Of a stretch of DNA of 64,000 nucleotides, positions 55,500 through 63,199 are shown piece after piece. The notes beneath the pieces were generated by a model. It had not been told where the DNA came from. It was given only the letters and a program-made list of their open reading frames with translations, and searched no databases. The position numbers were made by a program, and so were the translations under genes. The stretch lies in contig NZ_CM001558.1 of NCBI RefSeq assembly GCF_000281895.1, forward strand, positions 1,120,556 through 1,184,555, in the 5' to 3' direction. How positions within the stretch are numbered: the first letter of the stretch is position 1; each line of letters opens with the position of its first letter. The DNA is from Pseudomonas fluorescens Q2-87. Its GTDB lineage: Bacteria > Pseudomonadota > Gammaproteobacteria > Pseudomonadales > Pseudomonadaceae.

Positions 55500-55631
55500 A
55501 GAGGGCCCACATAGCTTCAAAAGTAACCACTGGGCAATCTTCATCAAACTGTCACGCAACTGTGGCAGCGCGCTTGAACAAACTTCATCAGACTCGCGCT
55601 CTACTGGAGTCCTGCGTTTTGGTGTTTGTTC

Positions 55632-56651
55632 ATGCGTGTATTCATTTTCCTGGCCGCTTTGTTCTGCGGCTTGCCGTCGTTTGCGGCTTCTCGTTGTGAT
55701 GTCAACGTCGCGACCCAACGGGTCGATCTGGACCAGGTGAGCCTGGCGTACCAGAGCATTGGCCGTGCGTCGGATCCGGCGCTGCTGCTGGTGATGGGCC
55801 TGGGCGGGCAGTTGATCCATTGGCCGGACGAAGTGGTGGTGGCCTTGTGTGAACAGGGTTTCCGGGTGATTCGCTACGACAACCGCGACGTGGGTCTGTC
55901 GACCTGGCGCCAGGCGCCCGGCAGCGCCAACCTGACCTTCGAAGCCCTGCGCTACAAGCTTGGCCTGGCTGTAGACGCGCCGTATACCTTGACCGACATG
56001 GCCGACGACGGGCTGGGGTTGATGGATGCGTTGGGCGTGCAACGCTTTCATGTATTGGGGGCGAGCATGGGCGGGATGATCGCCCAGCACATGGCGGCCA
56101 TGGCGCCAGGGCGGGTCGAGAGCCTGACCCTGATCATGACCAGTTCCGGCGCCCAGGGCCTGCCCGCGCCCAGCGAACGCCTGGTGCAATTGTTATCCCG
56201 GCGTGGTGCGCCGAATCGCGAAATGGCCTTGGAACAGCAAGCCGATCTGTTGGCCGCCCTGGGCAGCCCGATGGTGGTCGACGACCGTGAGGCACTGTTG
56301 CATCAGGCCGCCCTGGCCTATGACCGAGCCTTCAACCCCGAGGGCGTGAAGCGCCAGATCATGGCGATCATGGCCGAACCCAGCCGGGTGGCATTGCTCA
56401 ATCAGCTGCGAGTGCCCACCTTGGTCGTCCACGGCACCGCCGACCCGTTGCTGCCGGTAATGCATGGCGTACATCTGGCGGCGCACATCCAGGGCAGTCA
56501 GCTGAAGCTGATCCCGGGCCTTGCCCATCGGTTCCAGGATGCGTTCAAGGCGCCATTGCTGGGGGCGGTGCTGCCGTATCTGAAGCAGCACCGCGAAGAC
56601 GCCTCACACTGGGCGCAGATCGAGCCGGTGCAGGCGCCGAATCTGCTGTGA
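55632..56651 (+). CDS. Exported alpha/beta hydrolase
   Basis: A 339-residue protein from the ATG at 55632 ([20 protein letters not shown]), whose signal peptide ends near SFA. The alpha/beta fold is shown by the oxyanion region [16 protein letters not shown], the nucleophile elbow [13 protein letters not shown] (Ser in GxSxG), and a C-terminal [20 protein letters not shown] with a likely Asp and a His in [11 protein letters not shown]. The three residues form a normal catalytic triad. The substrate is unknown; close families include esterases and proline-iminopeptidase-like enzymes. It stands alone between two REPINs. Confidence 0.87.
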   Translation: MRVFIFLAALFCGLPSFAASRCDVNVATQRVDLDQVSLAYQSIGRASDPALLLVMGLGGQLIHWPDEVVVALCEQGFRVIRYDNRDVGLSTWRQAPGSANLTFEALRYKLGLAVDAPYTLTDMADDGLGLMDALGVQRFHVLGASMGGMIAQHMAAMAPGRVESLTLIMTSSGAQGLPAPSERLVQLLSRRGAPNREMALEQQADLLAALGSPMVVDDREALLHQAALAYDRAFNPEGVKRQIMAIMAEPSRVALLNQLRVPTLVVHGTADPLLPVMHGVHLAAHIQGSQLKLIPGLAHRFQDAFKAPLLGAVLPYLKQHREDASHWAQIEPVQAPNLL

Positions 56652-56676
56652 CCACTTGAGGCTGGTGCGATTTATG

Positions 56677-56798
56677 TGGCGAGGGAGCTTGCTCCCGCTG
56701 GGCTGCGCAGCAGCCCTATCATCTACTTGTCGCCGCGGTGCCCCAGGCAGAACCCAGGGGTTGCTGCGCAACCCAGCGGGAGCAAGCTCCCTCGCCAC
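56677..56798. repeat. Type A REPIN
   Basis: Complete element between the convergent hydrolase and LysR genes. Confidence 0.9.
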
Positions 56799-56833
56799 GG
56801 TTCCGTCCATCCTCGATATCTGGATGGTTGGCT

Positions 56834-57715
56834 CTACCGCGCCTGAGCCTGCGCCACCAGCCACCCCATCAATTCCTGCAACGGCCCCGATGCCTGGGGC
56901 TTGCGTGGATGCACCAGGTGATAGCCCAACCCGGTCTTGACCTTCAGCTCGAACGGCATCACCAGCCGTCCGGCGCTCAGGTCGTCGCCGATCAGCGACC
57001 AATCACCAATCGCCACGCCGGTGCCCTGGGAAGCCATGGACATGGCCAGGTCGAGGGTTTCGAAATGCTGGCCTTTGCTGACATTGCTCAAGTGCACGTC
57101 GGCCGCATCGAGCCAGGCGTTCCAGTCGCGCTCGTCACGGGTCGGGTGCAGCAGCAGGTGTTGCTGCAGGTCGGCAGGTTCACGCAGCGGCACGGGGCCT
57201 TCCAGAATCGTGCGGGAGCAGACGGGCGTGAGTTGTTCATCGAACAGGTGCAGGCAGGCCAGCGGCCCGTCCGGCGGCGGGCCGTAGACCACCGCCGCGT
57301 CGAAAGTCTCGCGCTGGAAATCCACGCCGTGCCTGACGGTGGTGGTCAGTTCCACCGGCACGTCCGGCCGTTCCTTCTGCCATAGCAACAGGCGTGGCAG
57401 CAGCCAGCGCATCACACAGGTCGGGGCCTTGAGTTGCAGGGTCTGGCGCTTCTCGCCGACTTGCTCCACCGCTTCGCCGATCAGGCTGAACACCTGCTGC
57501 ACCCGCGGCAGCCACGCCTGGCCTTCAGTGGTCAGGCTCAGGCCCCGTGCGTGACGCTGGAACAGCGCATAGCCCAAGTGATCCTCCAGCCCGGCGATCT
57601 GCCGACTCACCGCGCCTTGAGTGATGTGCAGTTGTTCGGCAGCCCGGGTGAAGTTGCAGCATTGGGCCGTGATCAGAAACGTGTGCAGCGCGGGCAGCGG
57701 GGGAAGTCGTTTCAT
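56834..57715 (-). CDS. LysR-family regulator (GcvA-like)
   Basis: A 293-residue regulator from the ATG at 57715 (MKRLPPLPALHTFLITAQ); the ATG at 57730 is an alternative, and neither has a strong ribosome binding site. The helix-turn-helix is FTRAAEQLHITQGAVSRQIA, GLEDHLGYALFQRHARGLSL, in the GcvA/AmpR subgroup. The effector domain covers ~90–290. It is divergent from the decarboxylase–dehydrogenase–binding-protein genes, separated by ~160 bases, so it is the likely regulator of that set; the ligand is probably an arginine- or guanidino-derived compound by context. Confidence 0.88.
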   Translation of the reverse strand: MKRLPPLPALHTFLITAQCCNFTRAAEQLHITQGAVSRQIAGLEDHLGYALFQRHARGLSLTTEGQAWLPRVQQVFSLIGEAVEQVGEKRQTLQLKAPTCVMRWLLPRLLLWQKERPDVPVELTTTVRHGVDFQRETFDAAVVYGPPPDGPLACLHLFDEQLTPVCSRTILEGPVPLREPADLQQHLLLHPTRDERDWNAWLDAADVHLSNVSKGQHFETLDLAMSMASQGTGVAIGDWSLIGDDLSAGRLVMPFELKVKTGLGYHLVHPRKPQASGPLQELMGWLVAQAQAR

Positions 57716-57875
57716 TTGGATCCAAGCCATGACGTGAGGACATGGCTAGTATGACTTTTTATCCATTGTTGCCGCTATGGCCTGCCCGTTCCAATAACGC
57801 CATTCCCAAGGATAAACAAGGGCCTCGCAGCGTGCTGCGGATGCCCCGTCCAAGACAAGAAGAAGGGCAGTGGCA

Positions 57876-59513
57876 ATGGCGACGTGCGGCGAAGTATTGG
57901 TCAAGTTACTCGAAGGCTATGGCGTGGAGCAGGTGTTCGGCATCCCCGGCGTGCACACCGTTGAGTTGTACCGCGGGCTGGCCCGTTCAAGCATCCGTCA
58001 CGTGACGCCTCGTCATGAACAGGGCGCAGGTTTCATGGCCGACGGCTACGCCCGCGTCAGCGGCAAGCCCGGCGTGTGCTTCATCATCACCGGCCCTGGC
58101 ATGACCAACATCACCACCGCCATGGGCCAGGCCTACGCCGATTCGATCCCGATGTTGGTGATCTCCAGTGTGCAATCGCGCAGCCAGTTGGGCGGCGGAC
58201 GCGGCAAGCTGCATGAGCTGCCGAACCAGGCTGCGCTGATAGGCGGCGTGGCGGCGTTTTCCCACACGCTGATGTCTGCCGCCGAGTTGCCCGGCGTGCT
58301 GGCGCGGGCTTTTGCCTTGTTCCAGGCCGGGCGGCCACGGCCGGTGCACATTGAAATTCCGTTGGACGTGCTGGTGGAAGACGCCGACGCGTTGCTCGCC
58401 AGTTCGCCAGTGAACATCAGCCGCGCCGGCGCCGCGCCGAGCGCCGTGGCGCTCATGGCTGCCAAGCTGGCGGCGGCCAGGCGGCCGCTGATCCTGGCCG
58501 GTGGCGGTGCCATCGACGCAGCGGCCGAACTGACCGAGCTGGCCGAACGTCTCGGCGCCCCGGTGGCGTTGACCATCAATGCCAAGGGCATGCTGCCTTC
58601 GCGCCATCCCCTGTTGATCGGTTCCACCCAGAGCTTGGTGGCGACCCGCGCGCTGGTGGCCGAGGCTGACGTGGTCCTGGCCATCGGCACCGAGTTGGCC
58701 GAGACCGACTATGACATTACCTTTGCCGGTGGTTTCGAGATTCCCGGTGCGTTGCTGCGCGTCGACATCGACCCGGACCAGACCGTGCGCAATTACTCGC
58801 CGCACCTGGCCCTGGTGGCCGATGCCCGCAGCGCCGCGCAAGCCTTGCTCGACCAGTTGAACCGCCAACCCTTGGCCGAACACCACAAGGAGTGGGGCCC
58901 GGCCCGTGCGGCTCGCTTGCGTGCCGACCTTGCAGAAAGCTGGGATGCTGCGACGCGGGCCCAGAGCCTGTTTCTCGACACCGTGTTGCAGGCACTGCCT
59001 GACGCGGTGTTTGTCGGCGACTCCACGCAACCGGTGTACACCGGCAACCTGACGTTCAACCCCGAGCAGCCACGGCGCTGGTTCAATTCGTCCACCGGCT
59101 ACGGCACGCTCGGCTATGCGCTGCCGGCGGCCATCGGCGCCTGGCTCGGCGGCCAGGGCCAAGGCCATGACCGCCCGCCCGTGGTGTGCCTGATCGGGGA
59201 CGGCGGGTTGCAGTTCACCCTGCCGGAACTGGCCAGCGCCGTGGAAGCGCGCACACCGGTGATCGTGCTGTTGTGGAATAACCAGGGCTACGAAGAGATA
59301 AAAAAATACATGGTCAATCGCGCCATCGAGCCGGTGGGCGTGGACATCTACACCCCGGATTTCCTCGGGGTCGCCAAGGCCCTGGGTTGCGCCGCCGAAG
59401 CCATCGGTGACGTGGCGCAACTGCACGCCGCATTGCTCGCCGCCTGCGACCGACAAGGCCCGACCCTGATTGAAATCGATCAGGCCCGTTGGATGCTGGA
59501 GGCGTCGAAATGA
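57876..59513 (+). CDS. ThDP-dependent 2-keto acid decarboxylase (AruI-like, 5-guanidino-2-oxopentanoate decarboxylase)
   Basis: A 545-residue enzyme of the acetolactate-synthase fold, starting at the ATG at 57876 (AAGGG upstream). ThDP features: catalytic Glu in TPRHEQGAGFMADGYARVSG, the PAPI-type core VCFIITGPGMTNITTAMGQA, and the diphosphate-binding motif GDGGLQFTLPELASAVEART ending in LLWNNQGYEEIKKY. It lacks the features of true acetolactate synthase large subunits, such as an FAD-linked regulatory partner gene. It closely resembles AruI, which decarboxylates 2-ketoarginine to 4-guanidinobutyraldehyde in the arginine transaminase pathway. The overlapping downstream aldehyde dehydrogenase supports this. 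No aruH transaminase is adjacent. Confidence 0.82.
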   Translation: MATCGEVLVKLLEGYGVEQVFGIPGVHTVELYRGLARSSIRHVTPRHEQGAGFMADGYARVSGKPGVCFIITGPGMTNITTAMGQAYADSIPMLVISSVQSRSQLGGGRGKLHELPNQAALIGGVAAFSHTLMSAAELPGVLARAFALFQAGRPRPVHIEIPLDVLVEDADALLASSPVNISRAGAAPSAVALMAAKLAAARRPLILAGGGAIDAAAELTELAERLGAPVALTINAKGMLPSRHPLLIGSTQSLVATRALVAEADVVLAIGTELAETDYDITFAGGFEIPGALLRVDIDPDQTVRNYSPHLALVADARSAAQALLDQLNRQPLAEHHKEWGPARAARLRADLAESWDAATRAQSLFLDTVLQALPDAVFVGDSTQPVYTGNLTFNPEQPRRWFNSSTGYGTLGYALPAAIGAWLGGQGQGHDRPPVVCLIGDGGLQFTLPELASAVEARTPVIVLLWNNQGYEEIKKYMVNRAIEPVGVDIYTPDFLGVAKALGCAAEAIGDVAQLHAALLAACDRQGPTLIEIDQARWMLEASK

Positions 59514-60958
59514 GCGCGCTTACCACTCAGGACGGGTTGTACATCAATGGCCAGTGGTCCGCCGGCAATCAACCTTTGCGGGTGATCAACCCGGCGACCG
59601 AGGCACTGCTGGCCACGGTGCATGGCGGCGATGAGCACGCCGTCGACCAGGCCTTGGACGCCGCGACCCGGGCTTTCGGCCAATGGTCGATGACCACCGG
59701 TGCTGAACGCGGCGCGATCTTGCGCCGGATCGCCAGCGGCGTGCGAGACGGTCGCGAGCGGCTGATGCACCTGCAATCGAGCAACAACGGCAAGCCGCTG
59801 TTCGAAGCGGCCATCGATGTCGACGACGTGATCGCGACTTTCGAGTATTACGCCGAACTGGCCGAGGGCCTGGACGCCCGCCAGGACAGTTCGCTGCCAT
59901 TGCCCAGCGATGATTTCAGCGCGCGCCTGCGCCGCGAACCCTGTGGTGTGGTCGGCTTGATCGTGCCGTGGAACTTCCCGATGGTCACCACCGCCTGGAA
60001 ACTCGCGCCGGCCTTGGCTGCCGGTTGCTGCGTGGTGCTCAAACCGTCGGAAGTCACGCCATTGCCGGAGCTGGAACTGGCTTCGATCATCGCCGGATGC
60101 GGCTTGCCTGACGGGGTGTTCAACCTGGTCTGCGGCACGGGCCTGGCGGTTGGCGCGCCGCTGGCGGCGGACCCACGGGTGGCGAAAGTCTCCTTCACTG
60201 GCAGCAACGCCGTCGGTGTGCAAGTGATGCAACGGGCGGCGGAAACGGTCAAGGGCGTGAGCCTGGAACTGGGCGGCAAATCGTCCCTGCTGGTGCTGGC
60301 CGAAGCTGATCCGGACCTGGCGGTGGAGCTGGCCTGTGGCGGCGGTTTCTTCAATGCCGGGCAGATGTGTTCGGCCACCAGCCGTGTACTGGTTGCCGAG
60401 GAGTTGGTCGACGAATTCCTTCACCGGCTCAAGGCGCGTGCCGAGGCAATCCGCGTGGCCGACCCGTTCGACCCGGACGTGGAGATGGGCGCGCTGGTCA
60501 ATCAGGCGCAATACCAGCGGGTGCTGGGGCACATCGACCGCGGCTTGAGCGCCGGGGCGACGCTGGTGTGCGGCGGTCAGCGACCGGCCCATCTGCCACG
60601 CGGCTTTTTTTTACAGCCGACGATTTTTGCCGATGTGCCCTTGGACAGTGCGTTGTGGTGCGAGGAGATTTTCGGGCCGGTGCTGTGTGTGCGCAGTTTC
60701 AGCACCCAGGCGCAGGCGATTGCCCTGGCCAACGACAGCCGTTTCGGCCTGGTGGCCAGTGTTGTCAGCCGTGATATCGAGGCGGCCGAACAGGTGGCCA
60801 ACGCTTTGCAGGCAGGGCTGGTGTGGATCAACGCACCCCAGGTGATTTTTCCCCAGGCAGCATGGGGCGGCTACAAGCAGAGCAGTCTGGGCCGCGAGTT
60901 GGGGCCTTGGGGACTGGCGGCATTCCAGGAGATCAAGCATGTCATCCGGGCCGTCTGA
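59510..60958 (+). CDS. Aldehyde dehydrogenase, probable guanidinobutyraldehyde or aminoaldehyde type
   Basis: A 482-residue NAD(P)-dependent aldehyde dehydrogenase whose ATG overlaps the decarboxylase stop (ATGA). Motifs: substrate/cofactor VPWNFPMVTTAWKLAPALAA, FTGSNAVGVQVM, catalytic Glu in LELGGKSSLL and catalytic Cys in FFNAGQMCSATSRV. It resembles betaine/aminobutyraldehyde dehydrogenases. Coupling suggests that it oxidises the aldehyde made by the decarboxylase (4-guanidinobutyraldehyde to 4-guanidinobutyrate, the KauB step). This is inferred from position. Confidence 0.88.
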   Translation: MSALTTQDGLYINGQWSAGNQPLRVINPATEALLATVHGGDEHAVDQALDAATRAFGQWSMTTGAERGAILRRIASGVRDGRERLMHLQSSNNGKPLFEAAIDVDDVIATFEYYAELAEGLDARQDSSLPLPSDDFSARLRREPCGVVGLIVPWNFPMVTTAWKLAPALAAGCCVVLKPSEVTPLPELELASIIAGCGLPDGVFNLVCGTGLAVGAPLAADPRVAKVSFTGSNAVGVQVMQRAAETVKGVSLELGGKSSLLVLAEADPDLAVELACGGGFFNAGQMCSATSRVLVAEELVDEFLHRLKARAEAIRVADPFDPDVEMGALVNQAQYQRVLGHIDRGLSAGATLVCGGQRPAHLPRGFFLQPTIFADVPLDSALWCEEIFGPVLCVRSFSTQAQAIALANDSRFGLVASVVSRDIEAAEQVANALQAGLVWINAPQVIFPQAAWGGYKQSSLGRELGPWGLAAFQEIKHVIRAV

Positions 60959-61174
60959 CGGCACGGTATGAGGTCATGCATGCCTCGAAAAAAGGCATGC
61001 GCCAGGAACATGGCTTCAATGAGTTTTTATCGATAGTCAGGGATTTTGCACAACCTCAGGATGGCCCTGGACACCGGCGAAGCCCTTGCATTACGGGGCT
61101 TTTGTCGGCGTCGACGGGTACGGGCGCAACGGTTTTGACCCACCTCATACTTAAAAAAACAAAGGGAGTCCTCC

Positions 61175-62278
61175 ATGGGCGAGCATGATCTGAACAGACG
61201 TCAATTCATCAAGACTGCAAGTGTGGTTTCGGTCGCGGCGGCCGCCATGAGCGTGCCGTTCATCAGTGCCCGGGCCAGCGATACGCGCTTCGTCGGCAAG
61301 ACCCTGCGCCTGCTGACCTGGTCCGATGACACCGGGCTGGCGGCGCTGCGCAACATCGCAGCGACCTTCGAGGCCAAGACCGGGGCCAAGGTCATTGCCG
61401 ACCGCACCGGCAGTACCTCGGAAATGGTCGCCAAGCTCAAGGCCGGCGGCGACCGGCCGCAGTACGACATCATCACCCTGGCCGGCGTCGGCGCCGAGGG
61501 CCTGGCCGCCGCCGGGCTGCTGGAAAAGCCCGACCTCAACCGCATCCCCAATCTGGTCGATGTACCACCGCAATACCGCACCGGCGCGGGCGGCCACGGC
61601 ATTGGCTACCTGCTGTGGTGCAACAGCCTGGTCTACAGCACCCGTACCTTGAAACAGGCGCCGGACAGTTATGCGGCACTGTGGGACGCAGACCTGGCGC
61701 CGAACATTTTCCTGCCGCCGCCGAACTGGACCGAGGCCATGGACCTGATCATCATCGCCGCCAAGTTGGCCGGTGGTGACGAACACAACATCGAACCCGG
61801 ATTCAAGAAACTCGCCGAGCTCAAGGACCGGGTGGTGACCCTGGGGGAAAATCCCAACCAGATCGCCGAGCTGTTCCGCACGGGCTCCCTGGACATGGGC
61901 GGGTTGTACGCACCCGCGTTTTTCCCCAAGCAGATCCGCGATCCGGCCTACAGCCTGGGTGCGACGTTCGGCATGAAGGAAGGTTTCTACACCGACCTGA
62001 TGCTCTCGGTCATGCCCAAGAACCGCCCCGGCGACACCGACCTGGCCTACGCCTTCCTCGACCACTCCCTCGACCCGCTGGTGCAGGGCAAGATGGCCGA
62101 AGACATCTTCAACGGCCCGGTCAACGCCAAGGCCATCATCTCCAGCGAAGCGCGCAAGAGCCCGTACATCCTCACCCCGGAGCAAATCGCCGACAAAGCG
62201 ATCATGCACGACAACGCCTTCCTGGCGACGGTGCATGACCAGTGGATTCGCCGCTACACGGAAATCTTCTCCTCCTGA
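61175..62278 (+). CDS. Extracellular solute-binding protein, polyamine (PotD/PotF) type, Tat-exported
   Basis: A 367-residue ABC-type periplasmic binding protein. The N-terminus NRRQFIKTASVVSVAAAAMS has a twin-arginine (RRxFxK) signal and an Ala-rich region, so export is probably by Tat. The mature part resembles spermidine/putrescine binding proteins: TLRLLTWSDDTGLAALRNIA, YDIITLAGVGAEGLAAAGLL, and GHGIGYLLWCNSLVYSTRTL. Strong ribosome binding site AAAGGGAG. It follows the dehydrogenase by 216 bases and shares its direction; ATPase and permease genes are not in the remaining window, and the next feature is a repeat array. Its likely ligand is a guanidino or polyamine compound. Confidence 0.87.
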   Translation: MGEHDLNRRQFIKTASVVSVAAAAMSVPFISARASDTRFVGKTLRLLTWSDDTGLAALRNIAATFEAKTGAKVIADRTGSTSEMVAKLKAGGDRPQYDIITLAGVGAEGLAAAGLLEKPDLNRIPNLVDVPPQYRTGAGGHGIGYLLWCNSLVYSTRTLKQAPDSYAALWDADLAPNIFLPPPNWTEAMDLIIIAAKLAGGDEHNIEPGFKKLAELKDRVVTLGENPNQIAELFRTGSLDMGGLYAPAFFPKQIRDPAYSLGATFGMKEGFYTDLMLSVMPKNRPGDTDLAYAFLDHSLDPLVQGKMAEDIFNGPVNAKAIISSEARKSPYILTPEQIADKAIMHDNAFLATVHDQWIRRYTEIFSS

Positions 62279-62310
62279 TACCCAGTTCCACTATGGGAAA
62301 TGCAGGGATC

Positions 62311-62340
62311 TGTGGTCGCCGCAGAACCAGCGTGGGAGAT
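62311..62340. repeat. Diverged first unit of the 136-bp repeat
   Basis: TGTGGTCGCCGCAGAACCAG followed by CGTGGGAG matches the spacer of the array but lacks the palindromic arms. It looks like a decayed or truncated unit at the array edge. Confidence 0.6.
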
Positions 62341-62360
62341 GGATGATTTTGTGATCGCCG

Positions 62361-62995
62361 CAGAACCAATGTGGGAGCGGGCTTGCTCGCGAAAGCGGAG
62401 GGTCAGTTGATGGAGATGTTGGCTGTGCTGCCGCCTTCGCGAGCAAGCTCGCTCCCACAGGGGATTGGGGGAGATGCATGGTTTTTGTGGTCGCCGCAGA
62501 ACCAATGTGGGAGCGGGCTTGCTCGCGAAAGCGGAGGGTCAGTTGATGGAGATGTTGGCTGTGCTGCCGCCTTCGCGAGCAAGCTCGCCCACAGGGGATT
62601 GGGGGAAATGCATGGTTTTAGTGGCCGCCGCAGAACCAATGTGGGAGCGGGCTTGCTCGCGAAAGCGGAGGGTCAGTTGATGGAGATGTTGGCTGTGCTG
62701 CCGCCTTCGCGAGCAAGCTCGCTCCCACAGGGGATTGGGGGAGATGCATGGTTTTTGTGGTCGCCGCAGAACCAATGTGGGAGCGAGCTTGCTCGCGAAA
62801 GCGGTGGGTCAGTTGACGGAGATGTTGGCTGTGCTGCCGCCTTCACGAGCAAGCTCACTCCCACAGGGGATTAGGGGAAATGCATGGTTTTAGTGGCCGC
62901 CGCAGAACCAATGTGGAAGCGGGCTTGCTCGCGAAAGCGGAGGGTCAGTTGATGGAGATGTTGGCTGTGCTGCCGCCTTCGCGAGCAAGCTCGCT
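62361..62995. repeat. Tandem array of five ~136-bp units, each carrying a type B REPIN
   Basis: Units begin with CAGAACCAAT at 62361, 62497, 62631, 62767 and 62903 (period 136, one 134 because of a two-base loss in the second palindrome). Each contains a paired REP (GTGGGAGCGGGCTTGCTCGCG … CGCGAGCAAGCTCGCTCCCAC) and a conserved spacer GGGGATTGGGGGAGATGCAT. Copies differ at a few positions (62808–62855 has several). The fifth is cut at 62995 by the IS110-family element. It is not a CRISPR array: there are no short repeats with unique spacers. Confidence 0.93.
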
Positions 62996-63199
62996 TGTAT
63001 GGTAGGACTTGAAGGGAGGAGGAGGGACAAGGCTCGATTCTGACTGTTAGCCGCAGTACAGACCGTGGGAGATTTCACCCCTCCTCCTTTCACCCAAGCG
63101 CCGATAAAGAATGCATCTGGCCTAGACCGACGATAGGAACAAGCCTGCGCCTCTGGGTGAACCCTTCAAGTGTTCAAACCTTAGCCCGGAGGATTTTCA
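62996..63199 (+). ncRNA. Structured IS110 leader; candidate bridge RNA region
   Basis: The ~200-base left non-coding end contains a long stem: GAAGGGAGGAGGAGGG (63011–63026) pairs with CCCCTCCTCCTTTC (63078–63091), one mismatch and one bulge. A smaller GGG-TGAA-CCC hairpin lies near 63157. IS110-family elements encode a bridge RNA in a non-coding end; whether this is that RNA is unproven, as target- and donor-matching loops could not be assigned without the right end. Confidence 0.4.

Noticed and set aside
57731..57875. Search for a sigma-54 promoter before the AruI-like gene
   Set aside because: No TGGCAC-N5-TTGCT pattern was found in the intergenic region.
62371..62874. Open frame reading through the repeat array
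   Set aside because: Its protein is only translated REP sequence, repeated four times; there is no ribosome binding site.
62361..62995. Regular repeats resembling a CRISPR array
   Set aside because: Period is 136 bases with conserved spacers and internal REP palindromes; no cas genes and no unique short spacers.
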